64,000 nt of DNA from an uncultured Phycisphaerales bacterium (GTDB lineage: Bacteria > Planctomycetota > Phycisphaerae > Phycisphaerales > UBA1924), in NCBI GenBank assembly GCA_937995595.1, contig CALKJW010000010.1, positions 1 through 64,000 of the forward strand, read 5' to 3'. Under the pieces are notes generated by a model. The model ran no database searches. It was not told the origin of the DNA and saw nothing but the letters and a program-made list of their open reading frames with translations. Position numbers and translations under genes: made by a program. Below, piece by piece: positions 1 to 9,158 of this stretch (its first letter is position 1; each line of letters starts with the position of its first letter).

Positions 1-171
1 AACACGATCCGCCTCCTCGTCAAGCAACTGGTTCAACGTCTGCTCCACCGTCGAACGGACCACCTCATCGAGGTGCCCGCGGACCCTCTCCGTGTCCACC
101 ACCACCGCTGCCTTCAGGCCATCCTCACACTGAACACTTGCAGTTCCCGCGTTCCTCGATACGCTCTCCAT
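1..171 (-). CDS. IS256-family transposase, N-terminal fragment cut by window edge
   Basis: Reading leftwards from the ATG at 171, 57 codons are visible before the window ends. The peptide contains VDTERVRGHLDEVVRSTVEQ followed by a Leu-rich stretch and DEEADRV, which is the usual beginning of mutator-type (IS256) transposases common in planctomycetes. The catalytic DDE core would lie outside the window, so completeness cannot be judged. The family assignment rests on recognition of this N-terminal helical region only. A purine-rich AGAGAGCCC precedes the ATG. Confidence 0.72.
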   Translation of the reverse strand, partial: MESVSRNAGTASVQCEDGLKAAVVVDTERVRGHLDEVVRSTVEQTLNQLLDEEADRV

Positions 172-472
172 GGGCTCTCTCCTTGAAGGGGTGCGTTCAC
201 ATCACCACCTTCCCGCGGGAGAGCCCTCTTTGTCAATGTGCGCATGATTCGGGACGTTATCCCTCGAACCCCGCCGAGGACAACGCCGCCGCGAGCGGCT
301 CACGCACGATCGCCTCGGACTCGACGAGCAACATTACTGGCGAAGACTGGATACTCACCAAACACCTCCCGTCACAGCCGTTGTGCCGAGAATGGGTCGC
401 AGATCGACCCTCACGCGTGGGGGGTCGGCCAGGTTGATCGGTTCAAGGGGTAACTGCGTTCACCGACACCCC
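1..472 (-). mobile_element. IS256-like insertion sequence, one end only
   Basis: The transposase start at 171 is followed on the outside by about 275 bp with no believable gene. The GGGGT...ACCCC block at 447-472 is a plausible terminal inverted repeat of the element. The outer boundary is a guess, because the other terminus and any target duplication lie outside the window. The remaining bases 473-758 carry nothing I recognise. Confidence 0.4.
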
Positions 473-740
473 GGGACATCCCGATAACCCCCGATGGCGC
501 GCCGTTACGGACGGCAAGGGCGGTACACGCGGCACAACCACACGCACACCGGGCGGACCCCTCCCTCCGCACGTCCAAGAACGTCGGTGCCCGAAAAGCG
601 CGGGCACAAACGCGGCGCCGCCGAGCCGCGGCCGCTCCGGGAACGGGATCGATCGTCCGTTGCCCTCTCCGCGCTCCCAGCGACTCTGCGGTGCATACTC
701 GCTTAGACCCGCCGCGGGCGAGGCCCAACCGGACCCAGCG

Positions 741-784
741 CCAACGCCAAAACAACAACGCCCCCGGCCGTCAGACCGGGGGCG
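741..784 (-). terminator. Intrinsic terminator of the 16S rRNA transcript
   Basis: On the minus strand a 9-bp GC stem (CGCCCCCGG / CCGGGGGCG, 759-767 with 776-784) with an 8-nt loop is followed by TTGTTGTTTT. It lies about 165 bp past the 16S 3' end, so the 16S transcript appears to end here rather than continue into a 23S gene. Confidence 0.75.
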
Positions 785-943
785 CTGCGTTGTATCGTGA
801 AAGACAGTTGGGGTCCATTGACCGCGTCTTGCGACGCGGCTGCCCGCCGAAGCGGACGAGAACGCGCTCACATTACCGGGTGCGGATCGCTCCGCGGCCG
901 CCGCTGTTGGTGTGCGGACGGCGCCGCCCGGTCCAAGGAAATC

Positions 944-2440
<1,497 letters not shown>

Positions 2441-2856
2441 TTGTTCGTCGAAACAGGGCTCACGCCCCGCTTGCTTCAAACTTGAAGGGTTCGACCTGTT
2501 GCCCGCGCCGCTTCCGCGACGCGAGGGTCGACCGCGACGATCTTCGGGGGAAGATCTCCGCGGCATCCCCGGCCGGCTAGAGCCGGGGATAAGGCTGGTT
2601 TCTCTCCGGACCCGGCTTGTCCGCCGGATCCGAATCCCAAAAAGGGTTGTGATACGAGAGAATGTCCAGCGCCCGGCTGTGAACCCGGGCCGCCTTTGGA
2701 TCGATCACGGCTGTCCCAGCGAAGGACGCGGCGTACCACGCCGCTGCCGTGACCGCACATTCTCGCGGATCACCCAACTGTCTTCACTTGCCAATGATCC
2801 CGGCATCTCGCCGTCTTCAGACGGCGCGACACCCCGCCAACGGGTTCTCCGAAGGC
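2441..2856 (-). other. 16S rRNA leader (no gene)
   Basis: The interval between the rRNA promoter and the mature 16S 5' end holds several GC-rich inverted repeats (for example around 2555-2600) expected of processing stems and leader structure. I see no protein-coding gene. The stretch 2892-3013 upstream of the promoter is the AT-richer gap before the divergently read neighbourhood and also holds no gene. Confidence 0.6.
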
Positions 2857-2863
2857 GAGAGAG

Positions 2864-2891
2864 AGTGTAGGCGCACGCCTCCTCCAGTCAA
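2864..2891 (-). promoter_or_regulatory. Sigma70-type promoter of the 16S rRNA gene
   Basis: On the minus strand TTGACT (2886-2891) and TACACT (2864-2869) are separated by 16 bp. Transcription would start near 2856 and run into the 16S gene about 415 bp downstream. This is the best sigma70-like match in the gap. Confidence 0.65.
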
Positions 2892-3013
2892 GCCGCGGCA
2901 AACTTCACCGCACTTTTTCCCCCCTCCCTCCACACACCACGCAGAAAAGGCCTCTTTGCCAATCGAGCCTGACCACCCGAGTCAATCGCCGTAAAGTCCC
3001 ATCCAATAAATAT

Positions 3014-3949
3014 TTACGCATCAAACCGGTCGCCGTCCGCCCGCTCCGTCCTCGCCGCGACCAAGGCCCACACCCCCGCCGGATTCCGCCCCGCCACTTT
3101 CAGCCCCTCGCGAACCGCCCGGCAACTGGCCTGCATCGTCGCCCCCGTCGTCATCACGTCGTCCACCACGACCACCAACTCCCGATCAGACACCGCACAA
3201 AACGCCGCCGCCCGGCGCGGATAGATCCGCCGCCCCACGTTCCCCGCCCGCTCGCTCGGCAGCACCGCCAACTGCGAAGGGCCGTGACGGCGCCCCAGCA
3301 GCCGCGCGATGCGCGCCTCCAGCCCCGCCCCGCGCATCCCCGCGCGCACGCCGCGGCAGATCGCCATCGCGTGGTCCATCCCGCGCGCCATCAGTCGCCA
3401 GCGGCTCATCGGCACCGGTGCCAGCACGACCGACGCGCCCGGCGCATGCGCCGCGACCACCGGCGCGGCGTGCGCGCCCATCAACCGACCGAGTTCAAAG
3501 CCCAGCGCGCGCCAGCGCGAGAACTTGATCTCGCGCACGATGCGCGCCAGTTCGCCACGATACTCGCCCAACCGCACCACACGCTCCCACGCCGGCCGCC
3601 GGCCCTCGCACCGATCGCACCCCTCGCCGATGCGCCGGCCGTCGAACAACCCCAGGCCGCACCGCGGGCAGTACGAATCGTGCCCGTCCGCGGCCCAGCC
3701 CGCCGCGGCCAGGCGCGATCCCAGCGGCGGCGCGGCAAGGTCCAGCCAGTCCGTCTCGATCGCGCGCCACACCTGCCGCAACCGCCCGCCCTCGCCGCCC
3801 ACGGCCTCCCGCAGCGCCGCGCCGCTCAGCACGACCGACGCCCGCGCGCCGTCCGCCGGATCGCGCGCCGGCTCCGACACCGCCGCACGCGGCGGCCACG
3901 TGAACCGGCCCGTCCCACCCGTGGCGCGCGGCGCATCCATGCCCGGCAA
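3014..3949 (-). CDS. comF: ComF-family phosphoribosyltransferase-like protein
   Basis: The 311-residue protein has two N-terminal Cys pairs (CPRC and CDRC, around residues 94 and 112) forming a likely zinc finger. A type I phosphoribosyltransferase fold follows, with the PRPP-binding signature VVVVDDVMTTGAT near residue 256 and an RGMDHA segment typical of ComF. ComF proteins take part in DNA uptake in competent bacteria, but many homologues occur in non-competent species with unknown substrates. The gene lies 33 bp after mcsB on the same strand and is probably co-transcribed with mcsA-mcsB. No complete competence machinery is visible here, so a role in transformation is not implied by context. 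Confidence 0.85.
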   Translation of the reverse strand: MPGMDAPRATGGTGRFTWPPRAAVSEPARDPADGARASVVLSGAALREAVGGEGGRLRQVWRAIETDWLDLAAPPLGSRLAAAGWAADGHDSYCPRCGLGLFDGRRIGEGCDRCEGRRPAWERVVRLGEYRGELARIVREIKFSRWRALGFELGRLMGAHAAPVVAAHAPGASVVLAPVPMSRWRLMARGMDHAMAICRGVRAGMRGAGLEARIARLLGRRHGPSQLAVLPSERAGNVGRRIYPRRAAAFCAVSDRELVVVVDDVMTTGATMQASCRAVREGLKVAGRNPAGVWALVAARTERADGDRFDA

Positions 3950-3982
3950 TGTACCAGAGTCGCGCCGCTTGGCCGCGTCGTA

Positions 3983-5137
3983 TCAGTTCCCGCCCAGCGC
4001 CTTGCGCACAAAGTCCGCCCGGGCCTCGCGCCGTTCGCCCTGGTCCAGTTCGCGCCCCAGCACGCGCTGCAGGTGCGCGGGCTGCGTCAGCAGCACCAGT
4101 TGGTTCACCGTCTGCACGGCCACCTCCGGCACCAGCCCGCACAGCACGCCCAGCCGGACGTCGCTGAGCAGCACGACCGCCTCCTCCGGCGTGAGCAGCC
4201 GCGCCCCGCGCAGCGTCCCCAGCGAGCGGAAGACCTTGTCCTCCAGCATGCGCCGGCGCTTCTCCAGCAGCATCCGCCGCGACGCCCGCTCGTACTCGAT
4301 CACCTGCGGCACGATCTCCTGCTCCAGTTCCCGCAGGATCGCCGACTCGGGCTTGCCCAGCGTCGACTGGTTCGAGACCTGGTAGAACTCGCCCGCGGCC
4401 TCCGAGCCCTCGCCGTAGTAGCCGCGCACCGCCAGGCCCATGTCGCGCGTCGCGCGGCGGACCTTGTCCATTTCCCCCATGAGTTTGAGCGCGGGCAGGT
4501 GCAGCATCACCGACACCCGGATCCCCGTCCCCACGTTCGTCGGGCAGGCGGTCAGGTACCCGAACCGCGGGCTGAAGGCGTACTCCAGCACGCCCAGCTC
4601 GCACTCGCCCTCCAGCAGGTCGTCGACCCGGTTGGCCGCCTCGAACGCCGCGCCCAGTTCCAGCCCCGGCTTGACGACCTGGATGCGCAGGTGGTCCTCC
4701 TCGTTGACCATCACCGACGCCGACTCGTCGGGAAGCGCGACCGCCACGCCGCGCGGCTCGCCACCCGCCGCGCCGGGGTCGCCCGGCGCGCCCGGCGAGG
4801 GCAGCGCGACGCCCCGCGCGTGCTCCTTCGAGATCAGGTGCCGCTCGAGCATCAGCGTCCGGTCCAGCGGCGGCGCGCGGTGAACGTCCACCCACAGCAC
4901 GCGCTCCGCGATCCCCGTCGACGTCAGACGCTTGCGCGCGATATCCAGCACGCGCGTCCGCTGCTCGCGCGTCGCGCGGCACAGAAACGGGAAGCCCGCC
5001 AAGTTCCTCGCCAACCGCACGCGCGACGAGATCACCACGTCCGCGTGCGCGCCGCGCCCGCTCAGCCAGTCCGCGCACGCGCGCTGCGCGCCCTCGGGCA
5101 GACCCGACGGACACGGACCCTGCGCCGACCCGCTCAT
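3983..5137 (-). CDS. mcsB: McsB-like protein-arginine kinase
   Basis: A 384-residue member of the ATP:guanido phosphotransferase family. Visible signatures are SSRVRLARNL near the N-terminus, EEDHLRIQ in the middle, and TACPTNVGTG with the reactive Cys and nucleotide-binding surroundings. QSTLGK follows. The length fits McsB (about 350-360) with short additions. McsB phosphorylates arginines on proteins and marks them for ClpCP degradation in Firmicutes. The start codon overlaps the mcsA stop by 4 bp (ATGA), so the pair is translationally coupled, as expected for an activator-kinase pair. No ctsR or clpC is present in the window. Confidence 0.88.
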   Translation of the reverse strand: MSGSAQGPCPSGLPEGAQRACADWLSGRGAHADVVISSRVRLARNLAGFPFLCRATREQRTRVLDIARKRLTSTGIAERVLWVDVHRAPPLDRTLMLERHLISKEHARGVALPSPGAPGDPGAAGGEPRGVAVALPDESASVMVNEEDHLRIQVVKPGLELGAAFEAANRVDDLLEGECELGVLEYAFSPRFGYLTACPTNVGTGIRVSVMLHLPALKLMGEMDKVRRATRDMGLAVRGYYGEGSEAAGEFYQVSNQSTLGKPESAILRELEQEIVPQVIEYERASRRMLLEKRRRMLEDKVFRSLGTLRGARLLTPEEAVVLLSDVRLGVLCGLVPEVAVQTVNQLVLLTQPAHLQRVLGRELDQGERREARADFVRKALGGN

Positions 5138-5784
5138 GTGCCCTCCGGCTCGGACTCGCCCGCGCCCTGCGCGGGCCGCCCACGGCGCACACGACCCGCC
5201 CCACGCTCCGCTTCGCCGCCCGGCGTCGGCGCGCCGCCCGCCTGCTCCAGCGCGCGCAACTCGTCACGCAGCGCGGCCGCGCGCTCGTACTGCTCCGATG
5301 CCACCGCCTCGGCCAACTGCCTGCGCAGCGCGGCCGCACGCGCCCGACTCGCCTGCGACGCGCCGGCCGCGGACGCACCGCTCGCCCGGCCCGCCGGCGC
5401 CTTCTCGCCCGCCGCGCTCCGCGGCGTCTTGCCCACGTGGTGCGTCCCGCCCTCGTGCGCGCGCGACAGCAGCGGCCCGAGTTGGCCCTCGAACGCCGCG
5501 TAGCACCGCGGACACCCCATCAGCCCCGACTGGCGGAACTGCGCGAACGTCTGCCCGCACCCCTCGCACGCCGCGCTCTGGGCACGCCCGGGCTCGGCCT
5601 GCCCCGGCCCCCCCTGCGTCACCACCGCCTGGATCACGATCTGATGCACCGGCTGGGCCGGCCGCGGCGGCACCAGCCCGCGCGACGCGGCGCACCGCTC
5701 GCACAGGTGCCGATCAACCTGGCGGCCCCCCTGCACCGACACCTCGTGCACCGTCGCCTCGTTGTCGCACAGGTCGCATTTCAC
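5134..5784 (-). CDS. mcsA: McsA-like zinc-finger activator with UvrB/UvrC motif
   Basis: The protein (216 residues from a GTG start at 5784) begins KCDLCDNEA and has CERC, then CEGC and CPRC: four CxxC pairs typical of McsA zinc modules. The C-terminal part has the UvrB/UvrC interaction motif (LAEAVASEQYERAAALRDEL). In Firmicutes McsA binds and activates McsB and links it to ClpC. The GTG start is chosen because the family begins at MKCxxC; an upstream in-frame ATG at 5862 would add an unrelated Gly/Arg-rich leader. The middle (HEGGTHHVGKTPR) matches the family's HxGKxP element. Moderately strong call. Confidence 0.83.
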   Translation of the reverse strand: MKCDLCDNEATVHEVSVQGGRQVDRHLCERCAASRGLVPPRPAQPVHQIVIQAVVTQGGPGQAEPGRAQSAACEGCGQTFAQFRQSGLMGCPRCYAAFEGQLGPLLSRAHEGGTHHVGKTPRSAAGEKAPAGRASGASAAGASQASRARAAALRRQLAEAVASEQYERAAALRDELRALEQAGGAPTPGGEAERGAGRVRRGRPAQGAGESEPEGT

Positions 5785-5981
5785 CGTTCCGATGGTATCG
5801 GCGTTTCCCGCCGCGAAGTGGGACGATCCGCAAGCCAGAGTCCCGCGCCCCGCGTCCCGCATCGTTGACGGTGACTCCCCGAATCAACGGAAGGTCAGCA
5901 CACAGGACCCAGGACTCAGGACTCCCGAACCCCGCTCGCACGACGCCCCTCTGGCCCGACCGCACGCCACAAAACGAACAA

Positions 5982-6001
5982 GGCCCCGCTCGCGCGGGGC
6001 C
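5982..6001 (-). terminator. Terminator downstream of rpmB
   Basis: On the minus strand an 8-bp stem GGCCCCGC/GCGGGGCC with a GCGA tetraloop is followed by TTGTTCGTTTTG. It is 26 bp past the rpmB stop codon and separates rpmB from mcsA. Confidence 0.8.
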
Positions 6002-6027
6002 CGAAGCTCAACCCGATGGGAACCCGC

Positions 6028-6309
6028 TCAGTGTCCGGCCGCCGCGGCCTTCTGCTGACGGGTGTAGCCGTACTTCCGCTTCAGCGGCTTGACGACCAGC
6101 CCTTCCTTGATCGCGCGGGTCGAGGCCAGCACGCGCTGCGGCACGCCGTCGATCAACGCCGTCACCTTCCGCAGGTTGGGGCGGAACTTGCGCCGCGTGA
6201 TGCCCGTGGGCTTGAGGCCGAAGCCGCCCTTCTTGATCGCCTGACCGCGCCACGTGCGCTGCTTGCCAAACGAGGACTTGCGACCGGTGAAATGGCAGAC
6301 GTACGGCAT
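6028..6309 (-). CDS. rpmB: 50S ribosomal protein bL28
   Basis: The 93-residue protein starts MPYVCHFTGRKSSFGKQRT and carries RRKFRPNLRKV, the usual bL28 core. Homologues start at the M at 6309; a longer in-frame extension upstream is Ser/Arg-rich and unlike the family. Only one of the usual zinc-site cysteines (C5) remains, consistent with a zinc-independent form. It has its own terminator and lies divergent from the kinase gene, so it is a monocistronic unit. bL28 sits near the E site of the large subunit. Confidence 0.93.
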   Translation of the reverse strand: MPYVCHFTGRKSSFGKQRTWRGQAIKKGGFGLKPTGITRRKFRPNLRKVTALIDGVPQRVLASTRAIKEGLVVKPLKRKYGYTRQQKAAAAGH

Positions 6310-6583
6310 GGGTCGTTCTCCGGCCAGCGCAAGGGCCTTGGCCCGCTGGCTTTGAGGGAGGGGATGATAGCCCGCCGACCCCGCCCGGCAAGAACCCGAC
6401 GCGCCGACCGACCGAGAACCCCGCCCCGCGAAACTCCCGCCCCGGCGCGTACGTACACTCGATAGAAGGTGGCGCTTCTTCAAGGGGTTATCGCACCCGG
6501 GGATCATCCACGGTACCCTTGACGGCAACGAACGGGAGGGCACGATTGCCCCGCCGTTCGTGCGGTGATTGGCCGGCTTGATC

Positions 6584-8026
6584 ATGCCCGAAGACCGACC
6601 CAGGACCGACCTGACCGAAACCTCGCCCATGGACTCCAAGGCGACGGCGGAGGCCGAGCGCGCCGCGCGCGAGAACCGCGAGGCCGCGGCCCGCGCCGAC
6701 AGCGTCGGCCGCTCCGCCGTGTCGGGCGACAGCGCGGGCTCCTCGCAACCCGGCGCCGACCGGCGCTCCTCGTCGCGCCGGACCAAGGGCGGCACCAACA
6801 TCGACACCATCATCGGCCGCATCGTGGTCGATCAGGGCTTCGCCACGCCCGAGGAAGTCCAGCACTGCATGGAGCAGGCCCGCGCCACCGTGCAGGATGG
6901 CAACCAGCGCTCCCTCTCCCACCTGCTGGTCGAGAACGACTACATCACCCGCCGCCAACTCGAGCGCCTGCGTGCCCAGGCCGAGGCCGAGAGTTCCGGC
7001 CAGCAGATCCCCGGATACAAGATCCTGGGCAAACTCGGGCAGGGCGCGATGGCCACGGTCTTCAAGGCCCGCCAACTCTCGCTCGACCGACTCGTCGCCA
7101 TCAAGGTCCTGCCGCGCAAGTTCACCAACAACCCCCAGTTCATCGAGCGCTTCTACGCCGAGGGCCGCGCCGCCGCGCAACTCAACCACCCCAACATCGT
7201 GCAGGCCTACGACGTCGGACAGGCCGGCGAGTACCACTACTTCGTCATGGAGTACGTCGAGGGCCGCACGGTCTACGACGACATCGTCAAGCACAAGCGC
7301 TGCCCCGAGGCCGAGGCCATCGACATCGTCATCCAGATCGCCGAGGCCCTCCAGCACGCCCACGGCAAGGGCCTGATCCACCGCGACGTCAAGCCCAAGA
7401 ACATCATGCTCACGCGCGAGGGCGTCGCCAAACTCGCCGACATGGGCCTGGCCCGCGCCATCTCCGACAAGGAGGCCGCCGAGGCCGAGCAGGGCAAGGC
7501 CTTCGGCACGCCCTACTACATCTCCCCCGAGCAGATCCGCGGCGAGATCAACATCGGCCCAGCCGCCGACATCTACTCGCTGGGCGCGACCCTCTACCAC
7601 ATGGTCACCGGCGCGGTGCCCTTCGACGGCAAGAACCCCTCCGCCGTCATGCACGCGCACCTCAAGCAGCAACTCGTCCCGCCCGACCACGTCAACCCCA
7701 AACTCTCCGCCGGGATCTCCGAGGTCATCGAGATGATGATGGCCAAGAGCCCCAAGGCACGCTACCCGACCTGCGCCGACCTGCTGGTCGACCTCCGCGC
7801 CGTCCGGCAGGGCCAGCCGCCGCCCATCGCCCACAAGGACCTGGCCGGCCTCGACCTGGCCTCCATCGCCAAGGCCGAGTCCGCCGCGCCCGCCGAACTC
7901 CCCGTCGATTCCTCCACCCCCCAGCCCGAGCGCTGGACCAGTTCCCCCACCCTTTTCTTCGTTATGCTCGTCCTGCTGGCCATCAGCGTGGTCTTCAACG
8001 TCGTCCTGCTCATCCTGCAGGCCTGA
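6584..8026 (+). CDS. Membrane-anchored serine/threonine protein kinase
   Basis: A Ser/Thr kinase of about 480 residues. An Ala/Arg-rich, disordered N-terminus and a small helical segment (residues about 65-135) precede the kinase domain (about 142-400). Visible motifs are the glycine loop GQGAMATV, the lysine AIKVL, the catalytic loop HRDVKPKN near residue 265, a DMG in place of DFG (LADMGLAR) and SPE in place of APE. A single hydrophobic segment (about 457-478) ends the protein, so it is tail-anchored with the kinase in the cytoplasm. All catalytic residues are present, so it should be active. ATG 6584 was chosen; TTG 6569 or ATG 6629 are alternatives. The substrate is unknown. Confidence 0.85.
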   Translation: MPEDRPRTDLTETSPMDSKATAEAERAARENREAAARADSVGRSAVSGDSAGSSQPGADRRSSSRRTKGGTNIDTIIGRIVVDQGFATPEEVQHCMEQARATVQDGNQRSLSHLLVENDYITRRQLERLRAQAEAESSGQQIPGYKILGKLGQGAMATVFKARQLSLDRLVAIKVLPRKFTNNPQFIERFYAEGRAAAQLNHPNIVQAYDVGQAGEYHYFVMEYVEGRTVYDDIVKHKRCPEAEAIDIVIQIAEALQHAHGKGLIHRDVKPKNIMLTREGVAKLADMGLARAISDKEAAEAEQGKAFGTPYYISPEQIRGEINIGPAADIYSLGATLYHMVTGAVPFDGKNPSAVMHAHLKQQLVPPDHVNPKLSAGISEVIEMMMAKSPKARYPTCADLLVDLRAVRQGQPPPIAHKDLAGLDLASIAKAESAAPAELPVDSSTPQPERWTSSPTLFFVMLVLLAISVVFNVVLLILQA

Positions 8027-8346
8027 CCGCACCGAATGCCGACCGGACTTTCATCCCTCCCTTCGGTTGCCGCGGCCCGCAACAAGGGTTAGTCTTTAGG
8101 CGTTCCCGGTTCGCGGGTCGCGGCGTTCGCGGCCGCGGACCGGCGCCCGGGACCCGCTCCTCCGATGCTCAACCATCACGAGAGCCTTCGCGGCCCAGCC
8201 GCACCCGGCCGTCGCTCATGACGCGTCGGCCCGTTCCAACCCGCGGCGTCGCTCACACGCTTCACCACACCGCATACGCGAGCCATCGCGGCGCGCGGGG
8301 TGTTCCCGTCGCCGGCGTCGCCGCCACCTTCTGAGGAGTCCTGCCC
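8027..8346 (+). other. infC upstream region (no gene)
   Basis: About 320 bp between the kinase stop and infC contain GC-rich inverted repeats (around 8100-8150) that could form a leader structure. I see no gene and no clear promoter. The last part holds the infC ribosome-binding site. Confidence 0.4.
8333..8338 (+). promoter_or_regulatory. Strong Shine-Dalgarno site deciding the AUC start of infC
   Basis: GAGGAG lies 8 nt upstream of ATC at 8347. An in-frame TGA at 8332-8334 closes the frame just before it, and no ATG, GTG or TTG occurs between that stop and the internal ATG at 8410. The site therefore points to ATC (or less likely CTG at 8341) as start. Confidence 0.75.
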
Positions 8347-9090
8347 ATCCCGCCCCCACGCCCATTCCAGCGCGACCCCGGCCAGCAGCGACGCACGCGC
8401 GTCAACCACATGATCCGCATCTCGCCGATCCGCGTGATCGGCCCGGACAACGAGGCCATCGGCGTCATCGAGACGCAGGAGGCCCTGCGCATGGCCGACG
8501 AGAAGGGGCTCGACCTGGTCGAGATCTCGCCCGAGGCGCGCCCGCCCGTCTGCAAGATCATGGACTACGGCAAGTACAAGTACGAACTGTCCAAGAAGGA
8601 GCAGAAGGCCCGCGCGTCGCAGAAGGCCAGCGAGATGAAGGAGGTCCGCCTCGGGCGGTCCGTCAAGATCGACCCGCACGACGTGCAGATCCGCGTTGAT
8701 CAGGCGCGCCGGTTCCTCATGGCCGGGCACAAGGTCCTCTTCACCCAGCGCTTCAAGGGCCGCGAGATCGCCCACAAGGAACTCGGCCTCCAGCGCCTCG
8801 ACGAGATCGCCAGGGCCCTCTCCGACATCGGCAAACTCGAGCAGACCCCGCGCTGGTTCGGCAAGCAGGCCAGCATCATCATCGCCCCCGACCGCGCCAA
8901 GGTCGAGGCCGTCAAGCGCAAACTCGCCAAGGAGAAGGCCGCGAAGGAAGGCATCTCCGAGGAGGCCGCGCTCAAGGCCCACGAGGAAGAGGCCCGCAAG
9001 GCCGCCGCCGCCGCCGCGGCCGAGGCCGCCGCGGCCGCGAACGCCGACGATCACGACGACGAGGACGACGACGAGCCCGCGCACGCCTGA
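8347..9090 (+). CDS. infC: Translation initiation factor IF-3, probable AUC start
   Basis: The protein reads PPPRPFQRD...RVNHMIRISPIRVI from ATC at 8347; the segment before the ATG at 8410 matches the conserved IF-3 N-terminus, so starting at 8410 would remove it. The N-domain (EARPPVCKIMDYGKYKY), linker and C-domain (KEVRLGRSVKIDPHD, FKGREIAH) are intact. A long Ala- and Asp/Glu-rich tail follows (about 45 residues), a lineage-specific extension. IF-3 binds the 30S subunit and rejects non-AUG starts; a rare start codon on its own mRNA allows autoregulation, as known for E. coli infC (AUU). The usual rpmI-rplT partners do not follow. Confidence 0.93.
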   Translation: MPPPRPFQRDPGQQRRTRVNHMIRISPIRVIGPDNEAIGVIETQEALRMADEKGLDLVEISPEARPPVCKIMDYGKYKYELSKKEQKARASQKASEMKEVRLGRSVKIDPHDVQIRVDQARRFLMAGHKVLFTQRFKGREIAHKELGLQRLDEIARALSDIGKLEQTPRWFGKQASIIIAPDRAKVEAVKRKLAKEKAAKEGISEEAALKAHEEEARKAAAAAAAEAAAAANADDHDDEDDDEPAHA

Positions 9091-9158
9091 GCGCGGCCCG
9101 CCGCACCGACACGCCGATCAGCACCGATGCGCCGGCCCCCGCGCCCGGCGCTGTTCGT

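Noticed and set aside
411-871. Minus-strand frames in the 16S downstream gap
   Set aside because: They read through the terminator hairpin and the IS end and have Arg/Ala-rich shadow composition.
3495-5378. Very long opposite-frame reading frames across comF, mcsB and mcsA, and similar ones over the helicase, flagellar and other genes
   Set aside because: They arise from high GC content, are Arg/Ala/Gly/Pro-rich without known motifs and overlap genes with clear family signatures.
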